Below, piece by piece: positions 1 to 14,590 of a stretch of DNA of 64,000 nt (position 1 is its first letter; each line of letters starts with the position of its first letter). This stretch comes from Rotaria sordida. Its lineage: Eukaryota; Rotifera; Eurotatoria; Philodinida; Philodinidae. The translations under genes were made by a program, and so were the position numbers. The DNA is taken from NCBI GenBank assembly GCA_905250125.1, contig CAJNOL010001053.1, positions 19,333 through 83,332 on the forward strand. The letters are read 5' to 3'. The notes below the pieces were generated by a model. The model was given only the letters and a program-made list of their open reading frames with translations. It had not been told where the DNA came from and made no database searches.

Positions 1-1413
1 AAGATGCTGAAGATGGTATTAGTGCATTGTATGTAAATTTTATTCTAAATTTCAATTTTAGTATTTTTGATTTTGTTTTTTTTTTGTATATAGAATTCAA
101 ACAGAAGGTTTAGGTGGTTTAAAACCAAATACAATTGTTCTTTGTTGGCCATTAAATTGGAGAAAAGATTATGAAAGTTATACAGCTAATGCATTTATTC
201 GTATGTTTAAATATATATATATTTAGATATTATTTATATCATATGAATTCTTTTTCTCTAGGTACTATTGCTGTTGCTGAAGCACGTCGATGTGCTGTTA
301 TTGTACCGAAAAATATAAATAGTTTTCCAGATAATAAAGAAATTCAAGAGGGTACAATTGATATATGGTGGATTATTCATGATGGTGGTCTTCTTTTTCT
401 TATTGCTTTTCTTTTAAAACGTAATAAAGTATGGTCACGTTGTCGTTTACGTTTATTTACTGTTGCACAACTTGAAGATAATTCAGTTGAAATGAAAAAA
501 GATCTTGAACAATATATGTATCAATTACGTATTGAAGCTGAAGTTGATGTTGTTGAAATGGTTTGATTGTTTTTTTTTATTCGAATTAAAGTTATATGTT
601 ATATTAATTTTTATAGGAAAATCAAGAAATATCAGCTTATGCTTATGAACGAACATTGAAATTGGCTGAACGTGTTAAACTTTTAAAAGATCTTAAATTA
701 CCTGATAAAGAATTACAACTTCAGGTAGATCATTTAGACATTAAACTTTCTTTTATTCATTTAAAATGTTTTTTTGGGGAAACAATAATTATATATATAT
801 ATAGGCTAAAGGTTTTGAACGACGAGCGAGCAAGGTGATTAGTATAGTTATAATCTTTGTGTCATGGCTGGCTTCTATTTATCTACTTTCTCTTTTTTTT
901 CTCACCTATGCTTTTGTATTGTAATTCGTACTTCATTATTCAAAGATTATCTCATATATATATATATTAATCGAAATCTATTTTTAGCCGCAAATATTAA
1001 TGGAATCATTATTAAATAATCAACGACAAAGTATTGATGAATCAGATGATCAATATCATTATACATTTACACCAAATCAACTTGGAAATTTAAAATCTGT
1101 GTAAAAAGAAAACAACTACAAAAAAAAAAGATGTTAATATTTCGATAGTTTTTGTTTATGTTTTTTTTCTTCTGTTCATAGGAGTGAATCATCAATGCGT
1201 AAAATGCATTCAGCTGTACGACTCAATCAACAAATTCGTAATCGTTCACATGATGCTAAACTTGTTCTTATTAATCTTCCATCACCACCAACAAAACATA
1301 CAAGTTTAGCTACTTATTCATATATGGAATATGTTGATGCATTAACAGAAGGTTTAGATCGTTTATTATTAATGCGTGGTAGTGGACGTGAAGTAATAAC
1401 AATTTTTTCTTAA
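1..1413 (+). CDS. K-Cl cotransporter (SLC12A4-7 / KCC type), C-terminal part
   Basis: This is the 3' end of an electroneutral potassium-chloride cotransporter, a plasma-membrane protein that exports K+ and Cl- for volume and chloride control. Only the cytosolic C-terminal regulatory domain is in the window. Exons read from sequence: 1-28, 94-200, 262-560, 617-724, 805-834, 988-1100 and 1182-1413, all with GT-AG borders and one continuous frame. Family landmarks in order are [13 protein letters not shown], a block with [49 protein letters not shown], a [10 protein letters not shown] block, and the terminal REVITIFS, which matches the usual KCC ending (EVITIYS). The frame enters from beyond position 1, so the 12-helix membrane domain is off the window. 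The linker between YERTL and the HSAV block is shorter than in vertebrate KCCs. A poly(A) signal AATAAA lies at 1721-1726. KCC rather than NKCC is favoured by the [13 protein letters not shown] and EVITI motifs. Confidence 0.93.
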
Positions 1414-4400
1414 AACAACAAAAATTCTTTATATACAATAATCTGATCAATCGATTATACTTTGAATGGTCACCAAATAGATGATCTTATGTTCTCGTAG
1501 TGACATTAGTAAATAAATTCTGTTTAATGTATGTGTGTATTCTTTTTTTTTTTGTGTGTCCTTTCTTTTATTAGTATTAAATATGTGTCTAACTCTATAC
1601 ATCTCTTTTCTTTTGACTATAAAATATAGATATTATAATCTTTTTTTTTTTCTATTTTCCATTGCAATCATTTACATGGCAAATCATGTTTTCTTCTTTT
1701 CTGTCTGTTAATCGATATTAAATAAACAATTTGATGTATTTCAATAAATATTAATTTTACATATTTTATTATTTTCGTTCAATTGATAATACTTCATATT
1801 CAGACTGCGATTTGTACTGACGATCAACAAGATAGATATTCTTACAAAGTTACAATTGATGAAACTTTAATGAATCCAAGATCCAAAGTGATGAATACGT
1901 TTAAACGACGCTGTATATGCTGATCCATCGGTGGGTCATATGGCCGCGAATGTGTTGAGCGGATCCCCACCTTCTCCGGATGTTAAAATCAAAATGTTTT
2001 CGATTTTTGGTTTTTCATCGCTAATATAGCTTCGAAGTGTCCGTTATCAAATGCACTGTTCGTTATTAGTTAGTACTTTTATTAAACCCAACGGATGAAA
2101 AATTCATGCTGCGATTACTTCTTGTGTGCAAAATTTTCCTGATGATAATTTCTAAAACTGCTGAAAGTATGGTCGTTTCTTTCGAAATCAATTTTTACAC
2201 AAAAAAATGTAGAATCACCTTCCATTTCTTTGACATAGTATCTTCGATCCAGCTGACACTTTTTTCACAGGTAGTAGATTTGAAAAATATTGCGTCGTTG
2301 ATTTTTGACAGATTGTACAAAAGGAAAATTTTTTTTTTGAGTCACGATCAGTATTTTGATCTTTTTATTCGAATGGAAGTAGATAAAAAAGACTAAAAAA
2401 ATTAGTCACTCCTAACAATGTCTAGTATCTGTAAAAAAAAGATATTTGACATATTGCGGCTGAGAAAACGAGACGATTTTTAGCCTTTGCAACCCAGATA
2501 TTTCTTATAGGGAAGTATTTAGGAATTTGGAGTCTATGACAAATTTTGCTCTACTCATTAAGATCTATTTATCGTTAAAGTTTCGAATATTTATGACTTT
2601 TTTTCTTTAGAAGTTTTTTCTGCTTTGAAGTAAAAATAATAAATGGACGACAAGTTTTTAGACAAAATATTTGACTACATTGAATAAGAGTGAAAAGTAA
2701 TGTATTAAAATCAGAATTTTGTGTGCTTTCAGAATACACACTTGGAAGTTTTCTGTAACTTAACCTCAAATGGAATTTGTTCGAGACATGTCACATAAAA
2801 CTTTATCGAATATATTGAAAGATACAGAAAATAATTCTCTACAAAGCAGTAAATTGTTGAAGTATAGTAAAGATTTCATCCTCATGTACTATATATTTAT
2901 AGAACTTATTTTATGTAGACTTATCTTCAGAAAAATAAGCCTTTTGCTTATCCAGAGAAATTTTTTGACTTCTATTAAGATTTATAGATCAATAGTTAAA
3001 AGTTACAGAAAAACTCTAAGCATATATTCTGATTCTAATACACTACTAATGGATTTAAATACTCGAAAAATAGTCAAATATTTTGTTTAAAAACTTTCAA
3101 CTCATGCCTTACATCAAGGAGATGTGTTGTGTGATGTTGATATCAACAACAATGTTTACTAGTAAATGAAATGCGTTTCACAAGCTTGTTAGATAAGAGG
3201 TACTAAACGATGGAATGGATTCTGCAGTAACAATCGGGAGGTAACAGAAGGAATGACGGATATGATATATTTGGTTTTGTAAACCTTATCATATTAGGCG
3301 TCGAACATAATACTTATCTATTCATAAACTATCGTCATTTATTATATTATTACTAACGAGAGAAGTACCATAACTGTAATCTACCGTTTGAACTCATATT
3401 AGACCCACAAAGAAGGGTGTGGATCCAACAAATTTTAATCCGTCGAATCCGGATCCGGGCACAAAAATTCTTGGATCCGATGTAGAGTTGAAACCGGACA
3501 GGTTTTTTTTCGGTCCAGTCAGCAACTAGCCGAATGAATTTTACAGCCAAACTGGCAAAAATCCGACGAAAATCACCGACTATGAAAGTATCTGTTCACA
3601 TAAAATGGTAGCGAAAGAGAATTGAATATTTATATGTAGAAATCCGAACTAGGATGATCACGTTACATTTACGAAAGTTTGATAAATCCAAAAATTAATT
3701 TTGTAAATTTAAACCAAACAGAATTCAATTTAAATTCGTTTAATTGGATTTTAATTCATTCACACTAATTCATATGGGATTTAAATCTAATTAAATAAAT
3801 TTAAATTGAATTTTATTTCGTTTAAATTGGATTTATATTGATTGAAACTGAATTTAAAATTTATGTAAATCTAATTTAAAATTTAAATAAATTTAGATTC
3901 ACAAAAGTTTAAATTTAGTATAAATTAACAGGAAATCACCATCTCTAATTTGAACTGGAAACTAAAACTGGAGAATGAAACTCTCATCATCACAATTTAT
4001 ATCAAGGTGCATCAACCTTTCGAGTCCGATATCGATATAAATTAGCTATTTAGATCAAATTTACTTTTCATCTTAATCTCAAAAAAAAAAGGAAAGAAAC
4101 TATTTTATAACAAGTCTAACACAAAATTGTAAATATTTATTTTTCTTGATACAGGCAGCTGTCTAAGTAGAACAAGAAAATAAATTATTTGATCTAGGTC
4201 AAATTGAGTGATACACGAGAAAGAAATCAATAGAGCTAGAAAGAGAACAATCAATCGTTTATAGTCAAATTGAAGACAAAATATCTATTGAGTCTTTCGC
4301 AAACACATTTTTCTGGCTTGAAAATTTCAGTAGAGAAGATTCTTGGATGCAAACAACAGTTTTGTAATGATGAACTGGCAAAAATTCGGTCCGATCGGAT

Positions 4401-5904
4401 CGGCTCCAACTCTAACACGGTGAGCGCAATATAAGCTTAAACGAAAAGTTACAGCTCGAATAATTCTCTTGTTAGTAACAAAAGATGTATTTTTAGAAAG
4501 TTTGTGTCAAAACTATTATTGTTCACTTGAAAAGCGTGACTTTTTAAATTATTCTACTCTTCGCCTTGCTTTCAATGGTCACTGGACTGATCAAACAACT
4601 TTACATAATGTGTTATACATCTAGTAGTTCTATTCCTATCATTAGCATATGAACGAGACCAATACTCTATTTCTATTATGATTTTATTAGTGACTCTTCT
4701 GAAAACATTATTGAGGGTAGAGAATTAATACTAGAAGAAAAAAAACTCTGTTCTTTCTTAATAGATAAATAGTGCAATAGTTAAGTTATTAACAAATACT
4801 CATCTGTGATTATAATAATACAATCACATATGTTATTTGCACTAAATGCGTAGGTTTTTTTTTCTATATATTTCATTATATAAGATTTTCAGTAGAAAAA
4901 TATCATGTCTGAGTAAGTTAAATGAAGTCTGAAAAATCTCTTTCCTGTTAAGTCATGCACGATGTTTTTGTAACTGAGCTGTTTTTGGTAGAATGATTTC
5001 ACAGAATTTAATCTTTTATATACAAAATTATTCAACATGTTTTTTCTGGCAAGATAATTATGTAAATTAGATGTGTGTGTTTTTATTATACCTTAACCAA
5101 ATATGACTTATCTTGTACGATATCATGAAATTTATTTATTTCCTTTCTATTAATTATTCAAACAATATCAATAAATTGAATATATAATCAACATATTGAT
5201 ATGCTTAATTTAATTTTTCTCTGAATAAATATATTCTTCATATAGAAAATAAAAATATGAATTATTAATTAACAAGTTAGAATATAGAATAATATTTTTA
5301 TTCGTGAAAAAAATACTACATCAAACTTTATATTCTTAATACTATGTAAATGAAACAATGCTTTAGTTATTATATTTCGTTTGTGTGAGTACATTTTTTA
5401 CTTCGTAGATACTGTGTTTTATTAAGCAAAAAATTAATTTAATTAAAATATGGTTAATCAACTAGAATCATTTATTACTCAAGGACATTTATTATATGTT
5501 TATAAGTTTCTTAACTCTTGGGTAAATTTTCTTATAAATATATCTAATATAAAAAAATTTGTAAATAATTCATCTATCTAATAGGATTGAATGAATATGA
5601 ATATTATTATTCATCATGAATTTTAAGTGTTTATTATTAGATAATATACGAGACATAAGATTTGTCACGTTCCAAACTAATTGAGACGACTAGAAATTAA
5701 TTTAAATCCCTCTAAGGAATAATCATGATTCGTATATTTTTCTTATGTTCGAAAAAAAGAAATTCAAAATTCTTTTTATCTGTACATTAAAAACAAAACA
5801 ACAAAGGAAAAACAAAAAGAAAAAGAAAATGCAAAGAATCAGCCCGTGAAAAAAATAACCCCTTAACAACAAGATAAAACTTTCTTGCTTTTTTTATTTC
5901 TTTA
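1414..5904. other. Intergenic DNA between KCC and ERK
   Basis: No gene supported. The stretch holds a likely KCC 3' UTR (to about 1730), an imperfect palindrome at 2645-3105 listed separately, a GC-richer patch at about 3400-3560 with repeated GGATCC-like words, and at 3690-3925 a run of AATTTAAATT-type words that is self-complementary. The rest is AT-rich sequence without coding signal. The open frames at 2106-2396 and 2770-3090 are hydrophobic or Ser/Ile-rich products of AT-rich DNA, and the second overlaps the palindrome. Confidence 0.6.
2645..3105. repeat. Imperfect palindrome (fold-back repeat)
   Basis: The left arm (about 2650-2765) and the reverse complement of the right arm (about 2985-3100) share the words AAGTTTTTA(G/A)ACAAAATATTTGACTA, TGTATTA(A/G)AATCAGAAT and TTTTCTGTAACTT in the same order. 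The central part (about 2770-2980) pairs poorly. No target duplication is clear. It resembles the other fold-back repeats in the window. Confidence 0.6.
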
Positions 5905-7297
<1,393 letters not shown>

Positions 7298-10200
7298 CAA
7301 GAATATAAAAAAGAAATCTACGTTCAATCAAAATACATCTAAAAAAAATTCATTTCTTTTCTTGTTGTATTAAACTTATTTAGTATCATGTCATAAAAAA
7401 ATAGTCAATGAAAGAATATAATTGATAAAAGAATATGCGGATGTTCATTTCCTTATTATTACCTGGCGAGCGAGATACCCAGTAGACGCATCATTTTTTT
7501 CTCTTCTGTCTTATAATTAATTTCATGTTTTTACCTCTTAACTAGCACGCGACAATATATATATATCTATGAGTGCATGTGTAACAGAACGCCAACTCTA
7601 TTAAATGAAACAACTGCTTACGCTGCAGGAAAATGCGTGGTCGAGAAAAAGAAAAAAAGAAAGAAGGAGGAGGAGGACGAGATCAAAAAAAAAAGACAAT
7701 TGTTCGTTCGTCTAATACAAACGCCTGCATTCAGATTTTTTTTCTCAATTGACACTTCCTTCTTTGTTCTCGAAATTTCTTCTTTGATAGTTCTATTTTT
7801 TTTGCCGTCATTTGTATCGCTTGAGTAGTAATATGCATGGTCTAATTGTCATCTTTGACATTACTACTTTATAAAAAACTATAGTACAAAATAATTAGAT
7901 GTAAAATAAGTTTTTAATCCATTTTTATTATTATATCAACTCGATTCTATTAAATATTTTTGTTTTCTTGAGAAGAAAAAAACAAGATAGAAGATGAAAA
8001 AAAATTTTGTTTTTTGCTTTATTGACTAAATATAAATATGAACGACGAAATATTGGTAGTGCATGATAAATATTAATAGATATAATGCAAATGGGAAGAA
8101 TAATTGCAATGATTAGAAGAAAAACAAGAAAGTAATGACATGATTTACATAGAAATAATATAAAACTTACGAATAATACTAAATGAGACCTCGATGAAAG
8201 ACAAAGACGATTTAACATTTTGAATATATTATTATGATCATTGGTTTGTTTTTTTCTGCAGAATATTACAGATGCCATTTCATAATATTTTATTATTAAT
8301 AATATATAATCGTGGGTGTTTTTTTCCTTTCTTTCTTTCATGTTCCCGATTAGAATGAAAGTAATATTAAGAGAAAAAGATAATCAAATTTGACATAGTT
8401 CGTTTTATTTTTTTTTTGCACTTTCTTCGAATTATTTTAATGATTAATATTTTCAATTTTATTCTCTTAGGAAAATTTATAATTTTTATTGATGTTCATT
8501 TGTACATTTAAATTACACACATCAATATTTTCTAATATTTAACTTTTAAATTGATTTCAGATTATAACAAGTTCATGTTAAAACTAATTTTATAATAAAG
8601 TGTATAACTATTTAATTGTTTTCTTATGAAAAACAGCTGTTACATTCATTTATTATTTTTTTTTTTTGAGAACTGTTATTATTCTCATCTTGAATGTGCA
8701 ATCAGAAAAGACAATATTTCTAAGTAAATTTAATATAAAAGTTCTCATTTTTGTTTGTAAACAATTTTGAAAAAATATGTTTTATTTCTGGAAACAATTT
8801 TCTTTGTCTAGGATAGATTTCATCGTTTAAGTAAACATTGAATAGAATGTTTTATTAATATAATTAACACTTGTTTTTTTTTAGCATTCTTTTCACATAA
8901 ATAAAGTGAAGGTGCTATTCCAGGTCAACGACAATCTCGACCTGAAATTTTCTATGCATGAAAGTGTCAAGTAGACTATCTCATATATAAAATTTCATTT
9001 GTTTTGGATATCGTATTTCTAAGATATGAATTTTATAATATATCTTTAAGTGTTGTATAAGCTAGGGATGGATTGAAGAATCTAAAACTGATGACACTTT
9101 GTATATAAGATAAACTAATCAAGATCTTTATGTGTACAAAAGTTTCATGGCGAAATTCTCAAATTTAATTTTTTTTGTGAAAACTGAATTCTTACAAGAA
9201 GAATCAACTAAATCTAAGTAAGAACAGAAAACCTTTAGATGTTACATTACTCTAATGATTTCCAAACATATTAGTAAAATATGATGACAAACGAAGTGAA
9301 TCACTTGGGAATGTTTACTCGTAAGTGTATAGAATACAGTGCAATTAATATTATCACATTAAAGAAAATATACATTAAAAAAAGATGAGAAAAACACATA
9401 CACATATCGAGATAAATAAATGAACAGAACAGAGATGCATTAAGAAGTTTTGAATTAATGAAGATTAGGAGATGCATTTACATTTTTTTCTCAACTGGAT
9501 TAGTATTATTTTTTTCTCTCCTATTTATCATGCAAGAAAATTTCTCGATTCAGAAGCATCTTATACGATTATAGAAACCTCGATTTTTTTTACGAGGGAA
9601 AAAAGCTTTCAACATTTTTAACGCCAAAGACATTTGCAATAGTGACTAGTGATCTTAATTATGTTTTGTCAAAAACCACAATGAATTAAATTTTCCTTTC
9701 ATTAAGGTTTTAGTTTTGAAAAACTGCCTACGCTTATGTAACTGGCAAATACTTAGTACTTATTTGTTTTCCGGCTTTTTGACTAATAACAATAACAAAA
9801 AATTTTGCATTACCGGAAAATGTCACACTTCCTGGTTGTTGATCTGAAGAAGAACCATATGTTTAAATGAATAGTATAGATTTTCTATAGATACGCCCAC
9901 TATATTTATTGATTGCTTTAATCATGTCTTAATCTGTGTCTGGTTCCTGAAAACAAAATGGTGAATGTGGATGAGAAGTTCTATAGATCATCTAGAAGAA
10001 GAACTTATTATTTGCTTTATTGGAGTAATATGTTAAGAAAATAGTTAAATCCTTGGATGATTATCTGTTGTGTTTAAATGCGAATTGTTTCGTATGATAA
10101 GAAGGGAAAAGATCGATTTGTTCTCTCATGTAGATATGTTTGGACGTATCTTAAATTAGTTATCAAATCATGGTTGATCGGACTCAATAGCGATTATCAA

Positions 10201-11167
10201 TGTAGAAGATATCAGATGTTATGCTGAATTTCTAGAGGCATTCTAGAACAGTCAATCGTTCTTTGTTTTTCTCTTGACATCATCTTCTTGTCAATTATCT
10301 TTTACCATAATAGGTCATCCTTTCCGTTATATTTACTCTTATTCGTCTTTCTTTTATGATGCTGATTCATCTGTTTTTTTTTTCTTATGCTTTATTTTTG
10401 GATGTCATCCTAACGAGTACACTTGCTATTAGGCAGTTGCTTTTTTTTAGAACCATTAAGGTCAAAAGAAAAAACATAGAAAAATGAAAGAAGAAATAAT
10501 TGGTTATCAAAAGTACTTTTCTCTCGTTAAACTAGAATAGCATATTGATATTTTCGATAATCGAAGGATAAAGATGAAGACAAAAATGAAAAAGTTCTTT
10601 TAGTATCAACGAATGTAAAAATGTTGACTCTTTCAGTCGTGTCTATGGTAAAATTTCCAGCAAGGTCAGTTTCTAAAAAATTTCCTCGTAAAAACCGGTT
10701 CTCTTAGAGATTCTATCAAGTCTCCGAACAAAACTTTTTTTTAACCATCCTCTCGAAATTCTGAAGAAAAATTTGCACTATCTAAAATTAGTTTTAAACT
10801 TCTCATTCGATTAATATATGTCTAAATGTCATAGATGATCTAGTGACAATTATTATATGATAATTTATAAGCATAAATCAATATTATTTTTATAAAATAT
10901 GTGTTTAATTGACGTTAATTTAGCTATACAATTAGAAAAATAAGGAAATGATTTATTTTGACATAAAACAAACGGAAATCATTAGTGCAACATCGACAAT
11001 AATCTAAATATTTGCAACAAAATACTTACATATTTTGATCTACTTAACAATATTATAAGATATATTTTTGACTTCTTTTCAGTATTGAAAACTCAAATGA
11101 GTTATAATAAAATTTTGATTAATTATTAAAATAATCACAAATGAAAATACCAATGTCCTTTAGAATA

Positions 11168-11374
11168 AACTAATAAGCTTTTATTCACTTGTATCTAATT
11201 GACTGGTCAATTAGTATTTTAATCCAATAAATGGACTAATTAACGTTAAGAAATATTACCTTATAAATTATAAAGTCTATTGTTTTTCAATAAGTTTTTA
11301 TTCAATTGTATGATTTGTCAAATAAATTAATTCAAGTTAAGAGTTATTACCTTATAGATTATAAAGTCTTTTGT
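11168..11374 (+). repeat. Two-copy tandem direct repeat
   Basis: Copy 1 (about 11168-11284) and copy 2 (about 11288-11374) share AATAAG(C/T)TTTTATTCA, TTGTAT, GTTAAGA and ATTACCTTATA(A/G)ATTATAAAGTCT in the same order. Copy 2 lacks part of the middle. It has no coding content and is probably an old local duplication. Confidence 0.5.
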
Positions 11375-12045
11375 CAATAAGAATTTGTTGATTTTGTTCA
11401 ATCTATAAGTTAAAAAACTGAGATAAAACTATACTTGATTGTTTGTTTTTTTTAATCAAAATAAGTATTACCTGCCATTCTTTTGTTATCTTGTCATATA
11501 TTATTTATAAAACTTGTTGATTTCAGTATCATATATAAATATTATAAAGAATATTTTCGTTAAATATCTCGTTTTATCTTCAAGTATAAAGTAGTCAGTA
11601 ACGTAATTTTCATCTATATTATTAAATTAAGATAGAATATATTACGTTAAATATGCATTGTTAAACACAGAAAAAAAAAGCTCAATTTTTTCTTTCTATA
11701 AGTTGAATATAACGCCTACATTATATTCTATAAAATATGACACAACATATTCTCATGTCATGCTAAGCTTATGCTTCCTCCCTCTCTCTCTTTCTCACTC
11801 ACTTTACTGTTTATTATCTTCTCTTTGAACAAAACCTTTTTATTATATTGTTAACAATCAGATTATAAGCCTTCTTTTATTCATTGATTGAATATAAAAA
11901 TTGATTAATATTTTGTGAATTCAACAACATAATTGTTATGATATGATATTGTTCTATTATCAAAACGAGTTTGCTATCTACTTTGAGTTTATCTTAACTA
12001 TGTATTATATCCTTGACATACAATAGAACGATAGATCTATATCGA

Positions 12046-13143
12046 GAGAGTCAAAATAATTGCAACATTGAATATTTTGCAAATATCTCAATATAGGAAA
12101 ATCCTATAACGTTGAAATTTTTTTTTTAAAAAGATACATGATCAAATTCTCTACATGAATGGTAATGAAAAAATGCGTTGAATTGCTTTAATGATTTTTC
12201 TTTTATAAGGCTAAAACTTGAAGCACTACTACTTTATTACAAAAAAAAAGTTGAAGTGACATATGACCGCAATTATATTGTTGAACTGTGTGAATTCTTT
12301 GAAGAAAAAAGTCGATTACTTTGTGAACATGGCTCAGATAAATTCTTTTCTACATGTTTTATTTTATTTGTTTCTACAAATCTTCTTGTGTTTTAAACTT
12401 TCGATAATCAATGTTCTTATTGATATGATGCCAAGTAGAGTAGTCTCATAGGTTTGAGTTCGATGAATTAGAAGAGTATCAATCTTTAAGTATGATACTT
12501 GAGATTTCCGGAGTTTTTTTCTATTGTTATAATGAACAATAATGATATCACGAAGATCTTCATCTTTTGTATTTTTTAAAAAAATTCAGCAGCACAATGC
12601 AAAACAATCTTTTGCGTAAAAATATTAGAGAATTCCAGGACGTTGTGCATTTGAGAAAATCTAAACTTCGAGACTCGGACTCGGATCGGAGTTTTTTCCT
12701 ATCATTATCTGGCACTTTCTGTGTACATAGACGAAAGAAGAATCAATGTTTTAGCTGTTCTCAGAGAAAAAAGTCAGCATGCGATTGTTTCTTGTTGTTC
12801 ACTTTCTCATTACCCAATGTTTAATAAATTAAAATTTTTCGTTTACAAGGTCTCAATCTATAGACAATTCAAAAAAACGTTCACACGGAAGTTACGTAGG
12901 GTTGAATTCTTTTAGACTTTCTCTAGACGCATGAAGTCTTATTTATCAATCAAATGTGTTACTTCGATAGGTATGATAAATAAAATTCGTCATTGAAAAT
13001 CCTTAAACCAACAGTAGCGCATTCTCAAAATAATAGAATATTTTGAACATCATCCATAGTGCTTCAGTTTTAGCCTTATAAGAAAATAATTCAATATTGA
13101 AATATTTGCAAAATACTCGATGTTACAATCATTTTGACTTACC
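12046..13143. repeat. Element with inverted terminal repeats, about 1.1 kb
   Basis: The left end reads AGTCAAAATAATTGCAACAT then TGAATATTTTGCAAATATCTCAATAT. The reverse complement of the right end reads AGTCAAAATGATTGTAACAT then CGAGTATTTTGCAAATATTTCAATAT. A second paired block further in is CTTATAAGGCTAAAACTTGAAGCACTA (about 12206-12232) against CTTATAAGGCTAAAACTGAAGCACTA (complement of about 13054-13080). The open frames between the arms (12178-12915) show no transposase motif I recognise, so this looks like a non-autonomous DNA transposon or fold-back element. Confidence 0.65.
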
Positions 13144-14213
13144 CGGTATGTGGTTTATAATAAATGAAAACTTAGTAAAAAAAAACATTTGTTTCTTCAT
13201 TCTCTTTCTATTTAGCCTACTTTAGTTCATCTTGTGAAAATTGGTTTGACTTATTCATTAATGAAAATATTTATATTCTTTATTTATACGGCAAAACAAT
13301 TCTAAAAACATACGATTTCATCATTTATCAACTAATTTTTAGTGTTAATTCTTTTTTTTTTTCTACATATCTTATGAAATAAAAAAGAAATTTAAATCAA
13401 TCTACGAAATAGAGATGATAATTGAATTATTATCTATTGAAACTCTCTATTTCCTGTGCAATTCATCATCGATCATAGTTTTCATTTATCAAAAAATATT
13501 CTAAATATCTCTATATATACTATATTTCTTTTCCCACTTGCGTGCTATATATCATTACCTTAGCTTTGAACTTAAATTTAAATAAAAGCTTTTATAATAA
13601 TCATGAAAGTGACAATTTGAGCCAGCAGTTTGACGAACAAGACGTAATAGCAAATAACAAAATTAAAAAAAGTAGATATTAATATAATTTCATTTGACAA
13701 ATCAACAAGGAGCGAAAACTTTTTTTTTATTAATATAACGTCATTTTTTACATGAGACTATGCTCAATTAACTATCGAAAAAAAAATTGTCATTTGTACT
13801 GTATGATCTCAGATATTATTTTATTGACTCATCTTGACATCATCAGAATGAAATTCTGAACTTTTCTAATAGTTTTACATATTTAGTGAATAAAACAATT
13901 TTTGCTTACCTCATAATAACTCGATAGCATCTAAGCGCAGAGTGTGAAGTATTTCAAACTTCGATTTTCGACATTACACACATAGCAAAAAACTCTTAGT
14001 AACTGTTGAATTCATGAAAATTTACTATGATTATAGAAAGTTATTGTTGAATTTACATTTAATCTTACTCTGATTATAATAAAAAAAAAACATTTTTTAA
14101 TTCAATTTGCAAAATCCGATATCGTACTTTACCAAGCGTTTTGTTTTAATACGATAAATGTATCGATATTTAGTATCCTCTGTACACAAACATTATCTAT
14201 TGTATTCGTTTTA

Positions 14214-14590
14214 GAGAGCTGCGGGTCCATGTTTTTTTGGACCCAGACCCGGGCCCCGGAAAAACTAAATTTTCAGACCCGGATCCGGCTGAGTCTAGAC
14301 CCAGACCCGGCCGGGTCTAGACCCGATCCTCTTTTCACCAATATTTGACACCCTATGTGTACATGAACAGAAAAGGGAACACAATTTTAGCTCTTCACTG
14401 GAGACTTTAAAGGTCAAATGAGTGTAAAATTATTCCTGACTGTTTCTTTTTCAATTTTGTTAACTTCAATTGTTATTGTTATATATTTCCATTCATAACT
14501 TAATGCAGACCGGGTCTCACTTTCCTCTTAGGCTTAGACCCGGGCCCGGTAAAAGCTAAATTTTCAGACCCGGACCCGCAGCTTTCTAAT
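14214..14590. repeat. GC-rich repeat element with duplicated ends
   Basis: An island of GC-rich sequence in AT-rich DNA. A block of about 42 bp beginning AGACCCGGGCCC and containing CTAAATTTTCAGACCCGGA occurs twice in direct orientation (14245-14286 and 14535-14577). The outer edges AGCTGCGGGTCC (left) and GGACCCGCAGCT (right) are inverted copies of each other. Several GACCCGG words lie inside. Short non-autonomous mobile element is my reading; family unknown. Confidence 0.6.

Noticed and set aside
2106..3090. Two short proteins downstream of KCC
   Set aside because: AT-rich hydrophobic or low-complexity products; the second overlaps a palindrome; no motif and no intron-exon structure like the neighbouring genes.
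3690..3925. Run of AATTTAAATT-type words as a CRISPR-like or regulatory array
   Set aside because: No constant repeat or spacer length; it is simple AT-rich self-complementary sequence in an animal genome.
12178..12915. Open frames inside the 12-13 kb inverted-repeat element as a transposase
   Set aside because: No DDE/D, helix-turn-helix or zinc-finger pattern visible, and several frames overlap; treated as non-coding interior.
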